DNA of 64,000 nt from Siphonodentalium dalli. Taxonomy: Eukaryota; Mollusca; Scaphopoda; Gadilida; Siphonodentaliidae. The notes below the pieces were generated by a model. It was not told where the DNA came from. It was given only the letters and a program-made list of their open reading frames with translations, and did no database searches. The position numbers and the translations under genes are program-made. The stretch is taken from positions 201,802,244-201,866,243 of the forward strand of contig CP136061.1 in assembly GCA_032622095.1 (NCBI GenBank). Direction: 5' to 3'. Of the stretch, positions 35,837 to 46,697 are shown one piece after another (position 1 is the first letter of the stretch; every line of letters starts with the position of its first letter).

Positions 35837-36758
35837 CTAGAAGGTGACCCGACTTCGTCCGGGCTTTGACCTTGAATTGTCTATTTTGAAGGCCAAGGTC
35901 AAGTGGGGTCACGATTTGACCCGTCCAAAACACAGTGCCCGAACAAAAGTACCCGACAAAAGTACCCGTCGAAATCCATCCGGTTTTACCCGATTTGACC
36001 TTGAATTGACCATTTTGAAGGTCAAGGTCAGGTGGGGTCAAACACCAACACCCCAAAAATGGTGGAAATCGGCCCAGCGGATACCGGGAAATCGGCCCAT
36101 CGGATACCGAGATACCCTATGCATCAAATTTCGTCCGTAAAAATCCGCCAGTTTAACCCGATTTGATTTCCACTGAAGTATATAAACGCGCCTCATATAC
36201 ACACGCTCATTAATTATCAAGTTTCAACGTAAAGATAAATTACCATCGGTGCCCGAGATATCGCCAAGACGTCTGAAACAGTCAAATGCATCGGCCGGAG
36301 AAGAGTTAACGTGATCTAACTTTATGACCTCTAACGACGTCATAGAAGTTACGCATTGTTTTTACCCTGATAGAAGATCGTACCACTTCTTCTTAATAAT
36401 TGAGGCAGATAACTAAAACGGATACATACATATTATATATCGTTGGAAAGAGGAAACACGAACGATTCTCATAGTGTCATTATTATGACTGGCATGTTAT
36501 TATTCGCGCTGTTTCGAATCGATTTGTAAGCACCGAACTGAAATATATTAGCGCAAAACGGCGTAAAAACAGATTTGACCTCGGCACGTGAAAAGTTGAC
36601 CTCGCACGGACAAATTAATAGGCCTATGTTGGTCCTGACCCGAAAATACCCCCACATTCCAAGTTTCATCGAAATCGGCTGGGCCATTTTCGAGTCCATC
36701 GATTACACACAAACACACACACAAACACACAAACAGATCTTCCAAAATATATAATAGA
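35837..36758 (-). mobile_element. Helitron H4b, second unit of the dimer
   Basis: Same ends as H4a and also 922 bp. It differs by scattered substitutions, a ~17-bp insertion near 36229 and a shorter CAAA/CACA tract. Outer flank is A before TC, completing the A/T target for the dimer as a whole. Confidence 0.85.
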
Positions 36759-37650
36759 TATATAGCCAAGAATATAGATATATATACCCTCGATTTGGTT
36801 TTGTATGGCGTCTGAATTAGAAATACATCGGTATCTACGTCCACAGTCTTGGGTACAGTTGGTGCAAGGTTCCAATAATTCCTTAATTCAAGGTTTGGCT
36901 GGTTTATTCCTGTTTATCGTCCTTTAAACCGCTAGACCGTATCACGACGTATAGTCATTTTTTTTTAGACTTTTGAGACTTATTTCTTTACAAGATTTAC
37001 TATATGAAGATAACATACGACTGTATTACGATTGATAAAGGTTGCGATAACAGCCAAAATACATAATATTAAAGGGACCCAAATGCACTCGCAGTGGTTA
37101 ATGTGCAAAAAATATAACAGTCTGTAAAAACATCGCCATTAAGAAGACCATTGAGAAATATATAAAATTTGTTTTTATATTCAATATATATCGATAGTTC
37201 TCCAATAAAGAAGTCTCGTCTGTTGAAACCAATGCTATGTAAACAAAACTGTTACGGCCATTTGTCAACAAACATCACTGAAAATAGTTTAGTCTTAATT
37301 AATTGACTTTCAGAATATATTTTTTGCAATGATTTTGACATTTTCCTATGTTTACTGTCAATTTTTTTTTATTAAACTGGTATCTAGTTTATTGGATTAA
37401 TTGGACTTTTATCGGAAATTCCACATAAACAGTAATCTTTACATAATAAAGGGTTTTGAGTTGTGAAATCTCTTTACTGGAGAGTTATTAATAATGAAAA
37501 TAAGACCAAACAAAGTCAATCTATTATTTCATTTACCTGCTGACGATAGTTATCTTACAGAATTTTATGTTATTTCGCATGAACCCACTTCCAATGCTTT
37601 GTGTCCCTTTAACAATAAGACAGACGAGATCATGAAATGATAGCAGATAA
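36759..37650. other. Homeobox intron, no feature supported
   Basis: AT-rich sequence with T- and A-runs and no repeat family recognised. Confidence 0.4.
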
Positions 37651-37679
37651 CCAAGGTTATAATTAAACATAGATAATGA

Positions 37680-37805
37680 CATAAATCTCTACTCTGGCTC
37701 AGCCTGTAGAGATCGTACTCCACCAGTTCAAAGCCTGGGAACTTGTTGATACATGTTCTGACAGGGAAGTAAAGAACATTGAAAAAACAGTGCAGGTAAT
37801 ATATT
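37680..37805 (+). mobile_element. Possible tRNA-derived SINE
   Basis: TGGCTCAGCCTGTAGAG resembles a pol III A box. About 25 bases on, AGTTCAAAGCCTGGG resembles a B box (GGTTCRANNCC). The spacing suits a tRNA-derived SINE head. No poly-A tail is clear, and it is not a functional tRNA (no cloverleaf found). Confidence 0.35.
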
Positions 37806-38450
37806 TCTTAGTTATTAGTTATTACCTGTTCCGTAGTAATGTATTCCACTGTATGTGAATGCCCTAGCAGCTCAAGATTACATGATTTATGTGACATTCT
37901 ATAGCCATGGATTTTCTCCATGGTAATAATTCAATATGTACTGCTATACCGACTCAAAACAGTCACAAAAACCATGCAATCTCGAGCTGGGACCACCCCC
38001 TACTGTGAAATAGATTAATGATATGCATGTATTATAACAAAGAGATATATTCCATGCATTATTTGTTCAATGTTACAAAGTTCACTTTTAGAACACCACT
38101 TAAGTATATATCTACGGGCATAGCCTGACACGATGGACATCAAACAATGCTGCGATGTTGTGTGCTCCAATTTGGGTCTAGTGATGTCAGAACAAATCTT
38201 CTTTTTTTTAAATGCCGTTATTAGTCTTAAATCCAGCTTGTTCTGGTTTATCATCTCTTCCAGCACATAAGCCTTGTTATAATTGAATAATCGATGAAGC
38301 GTAGCCACTTGAATCCCATATTTTCAAGAAAAAGCCTTATAGGCTAATAACTAAATATTTTATAGGGCGTTTTGTTAAATTTATTTATTCATCATACAAA
38401 TGAATCATTTGAACGTTTAACTTATTGACATCCGATTACTTATATTGTAT
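37806..38450. other. Homeobox intron, no feature supported
   Basis: One AT-rich stretch. The 97-residue - strand frame at 38015-38308 has no recognisable domain. Confidence 0.35.
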
Positions 38451-38451
38451 T

Positions 38452-38625
38452 AACCCTTTCAATAATAACTACTCATTGTCGAGTAATTCCCGTATGAAAT
38501 GTTCAGCTAATAAGTTAAACAAATATTGAACTTGTTATCTGAACATATCCATAAATGAATATGAATCGTTTTGCTCTTGTACCTATCTGGGTTTTTGTAT
38601 GCATGACGTCTGCTTTTATTATATA
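38452..38625 (+). mobile_element. Truncated TTAA-type MITE
   Basis: Begins TTAACCCTTTCAATAATAAC and contains AATAAGTT...GAACTTGTTATCTGAACAT and AATGAATATGAATC, as in the complete element at 61961-62218. It is cut off by the CTAG end of Helitron H3. Confidence 0.5.
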
Positions 38626-41252
38626 CTAGCAGGGTTACCCGGCGTTGCCCAGGTTAATGTATGCTGTGGATATTTGTTGGGAATAGAGAATGCTCTTGCT
38701 TAAAGTGTTATACGTTTTCTCATAAATTGTATATTCAAATAGCATCACAAAACATGATTATTACAGTCATGGAATATAAGTAGTGGCTCACCTTGTCAAT
38801 TGTCATTGTTTATCGCGATTAATCCGTTCCACCAATAATGAAGTATTTATTTATTTACAACTGCGTATACATTAGACGTTATAATATGATACATGAACAT
38901 CATAAACACATTAGTTCGATAAAAGATGATAATTGGGTTTTACATATTGAGATGTATCAATCAATCTAGTGGGTTGGACTAAGATCTCGAGGACACCTGG
39001 CTATCATATCTCCATGAAGATACAGATGTTTCAAAGAAATTTCCAGGTGCTCCTCTGTTCATGGTGCTATGTATTGGCTAAATATTCTTAGTTTAAACGA
39101 AATATTGCTGCACAGATATATCAGCTACATGTGCCAGTCACAGAGCGAGATTTTGAGTTGTTTATGTCAGTCGATGAGTCTGTTCTAAAACCCTTGTCAG
39201 ATGTCAGTATTGGTAGGATCCTGAAAAATCTTGTGCTACAAACAGCATTTTCTTGTATATCAGAAGAAACTATATTTGACTGCACACTGTGACCACTATT
39301 TTTGAACAGGCCTTCCATAGCTCTTGACAAATTGTAACTTTTTGTGGAAACTGTATTGAATGGAACAGACTAATTTTTTTTATTATATATATGCAATCCT
39401 CTGACGGTTCGAGGTCTCTCAGTTTTCACGAATATATGTATCTCTTCAATAGAATGATAAATATACGTTTAATGCTTCTTCTAGTTATCTCTTTTTGCTA
39501 GCTCATTGTGTGAATGCCTTGATTGCCATTCCCATATAAATATGACTGTTAAGAAGATATAATTGTTCAAGTGACTTATGTGGGTCACCATATATCGGGG
39601 TTGTGAAATGTGAACGACCAACTACTTAAAATGATATGGAGATGGCCTGGTGACTGTATATATATATGTGGATATCGGCGAATAGCAATCTTATCAATGA
39701 TAGTGCATATCCGCTCGCCGTCCGTGACGCAAACGACACCAAATGTGATTTAATTCATGGTATATCATTAGAGAAAAACGTGTATGAATTTGGTGGAATT
39801 TGGTTTATTAAATCAATTGTTGATGCAACGCTGACTCGAACAACACCATATTGCGAAGGTGATTATGTATTCGTTTGGTGGAAATCAGCGACAAAACTAT
39901 TTCACCATATTTTTTTAATTTCCCCTCCCACCAACAGCGTCATTTTAGAAAATTTTAACCCGCACCATTATCTTCCTTGTAAAAGGTTACCCATCTTAGA
40001 ACGCCTTGGTGCCATCTCGATTGTACCGCGTGAAGTTATATATAGAACGCACACAGACGGACAAAAAGACTCATTAGAGATTAGAGATGCATATATATGA
40101 AATTGGTGACAATTGGCGAGTATACAAATTCGTATCAAATTTAAGGTCCCCATATCTCTCACCCATATGGCACCAATTTGGTATATCTAAACCACACGAT
40201 AAGATTCCTCGTATGACGGAGAAGAATATGTATCAATCTGGTGGAAATCGGCACTAAACATATAGATATAATTTTTTGTGTCCCTCTCATCTCTATACAC
40301 CACTGACTCGAATGGCCCCACTTGTGACATCCTTAAACCACACGATATCATGGAGATGATTGTTTATAAGTTTGGTAATAATCGGCGACTAAACAATTTT
40401 TTTATCAAATTTGGTGCCAATCCATCCCCTCTCCACCTCTCACCCAAACAGCACCACTATGGCGTCTTTAAATCACGATTAGATTCCTCGTATCATGGAT
40501 AAGAACGTGTATCAATTTGGTGGAAATTGGCGCTAAAACAACTGTGCATCAATTTTGGTGCCCCCGTCCCTTTCAATGCAACCCTGACTCGAATGAGGCC
40601 ACATTTGACAGATAAAAGCCACAACATTAGACTCCTCATACCGTGGGGATGATTTTGTATAAGTGTGGTGGCAAACGGCGACTTATTATCAAATTTAGTG
40701 CCCACCCCTCCCAATCTCTCATCCAAAAACAACAGGTTGGCGTTGTTAATTCGCACAATTAGATTCCTTGTATCATGAAGAAGAATATATATCAATTTGG
40801 TGGAAATTGGCGCTAAAATTAGTTTTATCAATTTTGGTGCCCCTCTCCCCTTCCGTTCATCCCTGACTCAAACGACGCCACATTTGACATATTTAAACCA
40901 CACCGTTGGATTCTTCATATCTTGGGGATGATTATATGTAAGTTTCGTGGCAATCGGCGACAGAAAAAAAATCTGCCCCCCCCCCCTTCCGGGCACCCCT
41001 GACGCGAACGGCGTGACTTTGGCCATAATTAAACCACGACATTAGATTCCTCATATTATGGGGATGATTATATATAAGATTGGTGGCAATCGGCGACAAA
41101 TTTTGTTCTGCCCCTCCCCCTTTTCTGCCCCTGACAACAACGGCGTCACTTTAGAAAATTCTAACCTTGACCATTATCTTTCTCGTAAAAAGCTACTCCT
41201 AGTAGACCCCTTTGGCATCATCTAGATGGTCCCCTGTGAATTTCTATAGAAC

Positions 41253-41287
<35 letters not shown>

Positions 41288-41307
41288 TTCGCAAATATAG
41301 ATATAGA
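38626..41307 (-). mobile_element. Helitron copy H3 (2.68 kb), opposite orientation to H2
   Basis: Near-identical to H2 along its whole length (2,682 versus 2,686 bp; a handful of differences noted, e.g. CTGTGCAG versus CTGCGCAG). Same TC start and CTAG end. H2 has an extra TAACCCTGC duplication at its 3' end. The high identity indicates a recent insertion or gene conversion. The 5' end lies about 120 bp from the probable homeobox exon at 41424. Confidence 0.85.
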
Positions 41308-41423
41308 TAGATTCCAGCATACAATTTTATAACTTGATGGGAGAACTAATTATGCAATAAGAGAGTTCATTCTATTATACACTTGATTCTTTCTGAGATA
41401 AATTGTGCAATTTGATTCCAAAC

Positions 41424-41933
41424 CTTTACGTTCGTCGGTGCGTTTCTTCAAAAGCTCTCTCAAAGTTGAGACACTCCCCTGGAACAATATGTTAGAAAAC
41501 TTTAAGGGAGTGATTGACTCACTGTTTTCATGTGTGCAAACCATATCTGTACTTTGCATGGCCATATTATGTAGAGTATGAACATCATCGTCTGCAAATA
41601 GATCCTGGAATCCTGTTGGCACCGGTTCTATTTTAACTGGAGCAATTGCAGCAGCGGGTCGATCAAACGCAGCCTGCTTTATGGTTGTCACTGGCAACTT
41701 GAGTCCCTTCTCTCGCGTGTCTGGTCCTGGCGACGTGGTTACCAAAGAAACCAAATCGTCGTTGCCGTCATTGTGGTCACTGGACAGAACCGACGACATA
41801 TGCCGAAGTGTAGCTGCTATCTCGTATGTATTTGGGTCGTACTCGTCAAACGAGACGGTCTTGCTTTGATCCGAATCGCTTTCGTCCGTTGTTGTTTCTG
41901 CATTAGATTTCTGCGATTGCATACTGTCAAATT
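41424..41933 (-). CDS. Probable upstream exon of the homeobox gene (acidic N-terminal segment)
   Basis: Open frame on the same strand as the homeobox exons. It begins after a good acceptor (TTTATTTACAG) and reads FDSMQSQKSNAETTTDESDS onward for about 169 residues. A donor at AAAG|GTTTGG leaves phase 1, exactly what the acceptor of the 31674 exon needs. The joined frame reads RKG-EQAMPYHEF with no stop. The sequence is acidic (DESDSD, DHNDGNDD), with a helix-like EIAATLRHMSSVL. It also has APVKIEPVP, whose VKIE fits the SUMO-conjugation consensus. No folded domain is recognised. The donor is weak and the intron would be 9.7 kb of repeats. An independent gene, or read-through of the frame to the TAA near 41350, remains possible. 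Its own first exon was not found. Confidence 0.5.
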
Positions 41934-42283
41934 CTGTAAATAAAGAATTATAGATAGCAAAGGAAACCTGGAATTATACTTTGTAACATTTAATGTTCCT
42001 TAATTTTGAACAATACGATCTGAATCGGGGAATCGAAATGGGTCGATAAGCATTTGAAGTATGAACTGTATGTATATGCACCTGAAGTATGAACTGTATA
42101 TATATGCCCCGAAAACACATAAATATTCAATGCATAGAATGTAGAAAGAACAACAAAAGAAGCGTCCATGCATGATGGTCAATATACTCATAATATATTG
42201 AACATATATAGACAGCGATTGTCTCACATTTGTGCGGAATAATGAATATAACGTGAGGCGAGTGTTTTAGAGTGTATAACCAC

Positions 42284-43325
42284 CCCCGTGTACGTGGTAT
42301 CGCCAAAACCGAGGGTATCGCCAAAACCGAGAATATGGGAAAGTCATTTTCACGTATATAATATGTTTGTTTCTCATCGTAATACAGACACCGAGCATCG
42401 TATGTGTATGTCCACACGAAGCAGGAGTATTTATCCACTAGTTGTCATTTAGTTTTCCCAGATCAGACCATTATTTTTTTTTGGCGAATTTTTTCAATGG
42501 TAATTTTGCTTTTGCTCACTCAAATTTTCTAGAACATCCATTCACTGGTATAGTTCCTGGACTCCCACGCTTCCAAAACAAATGCCGGTATATAGTTGAA
42601 TCTGTCAATGAAGCATACGATTTGACAGAATTAAAAAAATCGCTGTCGTTCTCAATATCCGCGCGATATGAAGGGACCACTGTCGGTCCAGAAAGATGCG
42701 AACGGCACAGATGAAGATGCGCCAAACGCCGAGTTTCTGTGCAGTAAATATGCGTATTACTTAAGGAGTTCTGATGAGTTTTCGAGTGTTTTTATGTGTA
42801 TCTGAGACTGATAAATTGGACTGCGAATGTCATCTGAAATATGAATCCATAACATATTCGAAATATTGTGTGCATATATATTATGAATGTGTTTCAATTG
42901 AAATTAATTGAAAAATTCATCTCAGCATTCAGATTTGCGATCTCAAGAACGTGAATGAATGATAACGCGATACCTTGATCACACGCACGTGAATGCTGCC
43001 GTTTCGCATGCATGTAGCTAATCGGTTATTCGTTTAGTATTAACATGCTTGGAGTTTGTATATAGACCACACATGCCAGACGACACGCTACGGCGTATCA
43101 ACGATTTGTCATAATCATGTTTATTTTACAGACTTTAAATTATGACTCGTTCCCACTCGAGTAGACCGTTACGCGACAATGAAACCGAATCATCTTATTT
43201 AATATACATATATATATATCGTATTGCTCCAAATTGTGCAATTCTGGCTTTTTTGAGAGTCATCAGATAAAATTGTAACGATTCTATGTTAACACACTAA
43301 ACATCCGAACATATATATGTACACA
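42284..43325 (+). repeat. Left arm of large inverted repeat IR2
   Basis: Matches the complement of 44400-45432 over ~1.04 kb at roughly 95% by eye. It includes CGTGTACGTGGTATCGCCAA, the duplicated ATCGCCAAAACCGAG, and a 69-90 residue open frame also open in the other arm (SVKSYASLTDSTIYRHLFWK). Whether that frame is coding is unknown. No TIR class is recognised. Confidence 0.75.
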
Positions 43326-44399
43326 CACACACACAACAAAGTTACTGCTATTTATAATAAACACTTCACTGTGGAACATGTGTATACTGCCATGATTGTT
43401 ATGTGCACATGTAAATTGCACTATAGTTTATAACTTTTCTAATTTAGCCATAGGACCACATATTTAGTGGGCATAATATTTACACAAGACTTCATTATGT
43501 TATCGTATAGGTTGCATATACTGTAATTGATATGTATGTTTAACCGAAATGAATCTTATCTCCGTCCTGAGTTTGGTTTATGGTTCTTACCAAAATTGTT
43601 ATGGATGTTCAGCGTCAAGTCGCATCTGACTTTCCCTAACGCTTCGTATATGGGCACAATTTCCAATGGCGCATCTGATTCAGACATGGTATTTCATAAT
43701 ACTAAATTCGAGATGCCACAAAATATCCGCGCAATACACAAGGGACCGGACGAATTGAATGATTAAGGGATCAATTATAATTGTATTATGATTTTATGCG
43801 GACTGGCTGTTTTTGCTTTGTTCACAGACAGAGATAATTGTTGTGATTATAGCTCCACTCGTGCAGACTTTCACGAGGCCCGATGATGAATATAACGTGT
43901 CATTCATCATCAATTTATTTGTCTTCGGGGAGAGTACTTGTTTTGTTGGGGCGGAGTCTTACCCTCTGTCAAACCATTCAACATAGAAAAATGGACACCA
44001 TAGCACATGGTGGCGGTCAGACGAGCAATTTCCAATGATAATTCTTATACAAAACATCACAGGAAAAAAGATAAATATTTATACGTGCTCTATCCGCGAA
44101 CATACTAGGCTACATCCGAAGACCACATGTTCTGTCTTTTAGTCGGCTAATTCATCCACTCGGTTATAGGGATGTGACAGTGGTGTGTTGGTGTAACATA
44201 ACACTTCCCCAGATATATATATATATAGCTTCATCCGAGGAAGATACGTTATTTATCAAAACCGCATGGTCTGGTTTGAGTTTGTTTAAACATGGTGTTA
44301 TAAGTTGGTAAGCTGACTACATGTGCTACATAGACACAATACAGAGGCCCATCGACATCCAGATAAGAAGGCACACACGTGTGCCACACATAGCACATT
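43326..44399. other. Spacer of IR2
   Basis: About 1.07 kb of unique-looking AT-rich sequence, starting in a (CA)n tract. A 79-residue frame at 43527-43766 has no recognisable domain. Confidence 0.4.
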
Positions 44400-45432
44400 G
44401 TGATGATACATGTACGGATGTTTAAGGTTAACATAGAATCGTTACAATATTATCTGATGACTCTTAAAAAGCCAGAATAACATAATTTGGAGCAATACGA
44501 TATATGCATATTCGATAAGATGATTCGGTTTCATTGTCGCGGAACGGTCTACTCGAGTGGGAACGAGTCATAAAGTCTGTAAAATAAACATGATTATAAC
44601 AAATCGTTGATACGCCGTAGCGTGTCGTCCGGCATGTGTGGTCTATATACAAACTCCAAGCATGTTAATACTAAACGAATATCCGATTAGGTGCATGCAT
44701 GCAAACGGCAGCATTCACGTGCGTGTGATCAAGGCATCGCGCTATCATTCATGCACGTTCTTGAGATCGCAAATCTGAATGCTGATATGGATGTTCAATT
44801 AATTTCAATTGAAACACATTCATAATATATATGCACACAACATTTCGAATATGTTATGGATTCATATTTCAGATGACATTCGCAGTCCAATTTACCAGTC
44901 CCAGATACACATAAAAACACTCGAAAACTCATCACAACTCCTTAAGTAATACGCATATTTACTGCACAGAAACTCGGCGTTTGGCGCATCTTCATCTGTG
45001 CCGTTCGTATCTTTCTGGACCGACAGTGGTCCCTTCATATCGCGCGGATATTGAGAACGACAGGGATTTTTTAAATTCTGTCAAATCGTATGCTTCATTG
45101 ACAGATTCAACTATATACCGGCATTTGTTTTGGAAGCGTGGGAGTCCAGGAACTATACCAGTGAATGGATGTTCTAGAAAATTTGAGTGAGCAAAAGTAA
45201 AAACACCATTGAAAAAATTCGCCAAAAAAAATTAATGGTCTGATCTGGGAAAACTAAATGACAACTAGTGGATAAATACTCCTGCTTCGTGTGGACATAC
45301 ACATACGATGCTCGATGCCTGTATTACGATGAGAAACAAACATATCCCCATATCATATACGTGAAAATGACTTTCCCATATTCTCGGTTTTGGCGATACC
45401 CTCAGTTTTGGCGATACCACGTACACGGGGGG
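44400..45432 (-). repeat. Right arm of large inverted repeat IR2
   Basis: Inverted partner of 42284-43325. The outer boundary falls at CCACGTACACGGGGGG. Confidence 0.75.
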
Positions 45433-45539
45433 TGATAACGTTTATGTGCGCTGTCTGTATAACGTTATTTCGTGCTTTGATCGACCTAAACTGGGGCTTG
45501 GTCCCCAATTGCAGTTGGAAAAACACTTGCGTCGGAGGG

Positions 45540-45690
45540 ATGGGTGTCAGAGATCTGACAGAAAAAACACTTGCCGCCCACCCCCTCATGGTAGCGGGTC
45601 CCAAAATAAACAAAAATCAACCTATTATCTCGGATTTTTCCACCACCACCCCCCCCCCCCCCCACCCCCCGCCGGACCTGCAGAAATGGT
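45540..45690. repeat. Poly-C dispersed repeat
   Basis: A long C-run (about 45650-45667) followed by CCGCCGGACCTGCAGAAATG. It is related to the G-rich pieces near 15.5 kb and 50 kb. Confidence 0.4.
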
Positions 45691-46061
45691 AAAATATCCA
45701 GTAACATCTCTGAGGATATTAAATTGCAGGATTTTGGCAGGGACAATTTGGTGGGGTGTCATTTATTCATGTATATATAGGTTAGGTTTCCAATTTATTA
45801 ATGCTGAGAACATTATGCAGATATATATTGACTGTAGTGCAGTTTATATATCCATGATATCATATCTGAACATAATGAGAAGAGACTTAATTTTTGTGAA
45901 ATTTAATGACTATTTTTAATTAGAAAGGCAACTACCCATAAATAATTTTCTATATTTGATAACGTTCATGTCATGCCTGTTGATCAATAAAATATTGGGC
46001 TGAGATGAGTTCTGGGTCATGGATTCATAACCAAGTTATAGCTTATCACCATATCTCTTAA

Positions 46062-46697
46062 CTATGGAATCCTATTAGGGCCACTTGCTAATGGCGCTTT
46101 CGGCGCTTTCGACGCGATGCGCCAAAAAGTGCGCCATTGGTAACGCGCCGAAAGCGCCGTTACGGCGCACTATTTGTCGCTTTCGGCACTTTCGGCGCGC
46201 GCCGAAAGCGACAAATTGTGCGATATTAGCCGTAACGGCGCACATTTTGTCGCTTTCGGCGCGTTACTAATGGCGCACTTTTTGTCGCTTTCGGCGCGCG
46301 CCGAAAGCGCCATTAGGCATACTATTAGGTCCACTCCCTAATGGCGCGCGCCGGAAGCGATAAAAAGTGCGCCATTAGGGTATGTTTCGGCGCGCGCCGA
46401 AAGCACCGAAAGCGACAAAAAGTGCGTCGATCGGCGCACATTTTGTCGCTTTCGGCGCATCGCGCAGAAAGCGACAAAAAGTGCGCCGAAAGCGCCATTA
46501 GCAAGTGGCCCTAATAGGATTCCATAGAAAGCACGGAAAGCGACAAAAAGTGCGCCGAAAGCGACGAATAGTGCGCCGTAACGGCGCATATTTTGTCGCT
46601 TTCGGCGCTTTCGGCGCGTTACTAATGGCGCACTTTTTGTCGCTTTCGGCCCGCGCCGAAAGCGCCATTAGGAAGTGGCCCTAATAGGATTCCATAG
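46062..46697. mobile_element. CpG-rich palindromic element with ~40-bp terminal inverted repeats
   Basis: Ends are inverted copies of CTATGGAATCCTATTAGGGC followed by CACTTGCTAATGGCGCTTTC. A third copy of the right end sits internally, finishing at 46527. The interior is almost wholly made of alternating inverted GGCGCTTTCGGCGC / GCGCCGAAAGCG / GACAAAAAGTGCGCC words, giving many possible stems. Open frames here are by-products of the repeat. Confidence 0.85.

Noticed and set aside
34922-36140. 98-residue frames repeated twice
   Set aside because: They are duplicated because the Helitron unit is duplicated; both strands are open and no domain is recognised.
37688-37760. Functional tRNA gene
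   Set aside because: A- and B-box-like words are present, but no acceptor or anticodon stems could be formed by eye. A SINE head is more likely.
46085-46589. Ala/Phe-rich frames in both strands
   Set aside because: They are a by-product of the CpG-rich palindromic element.
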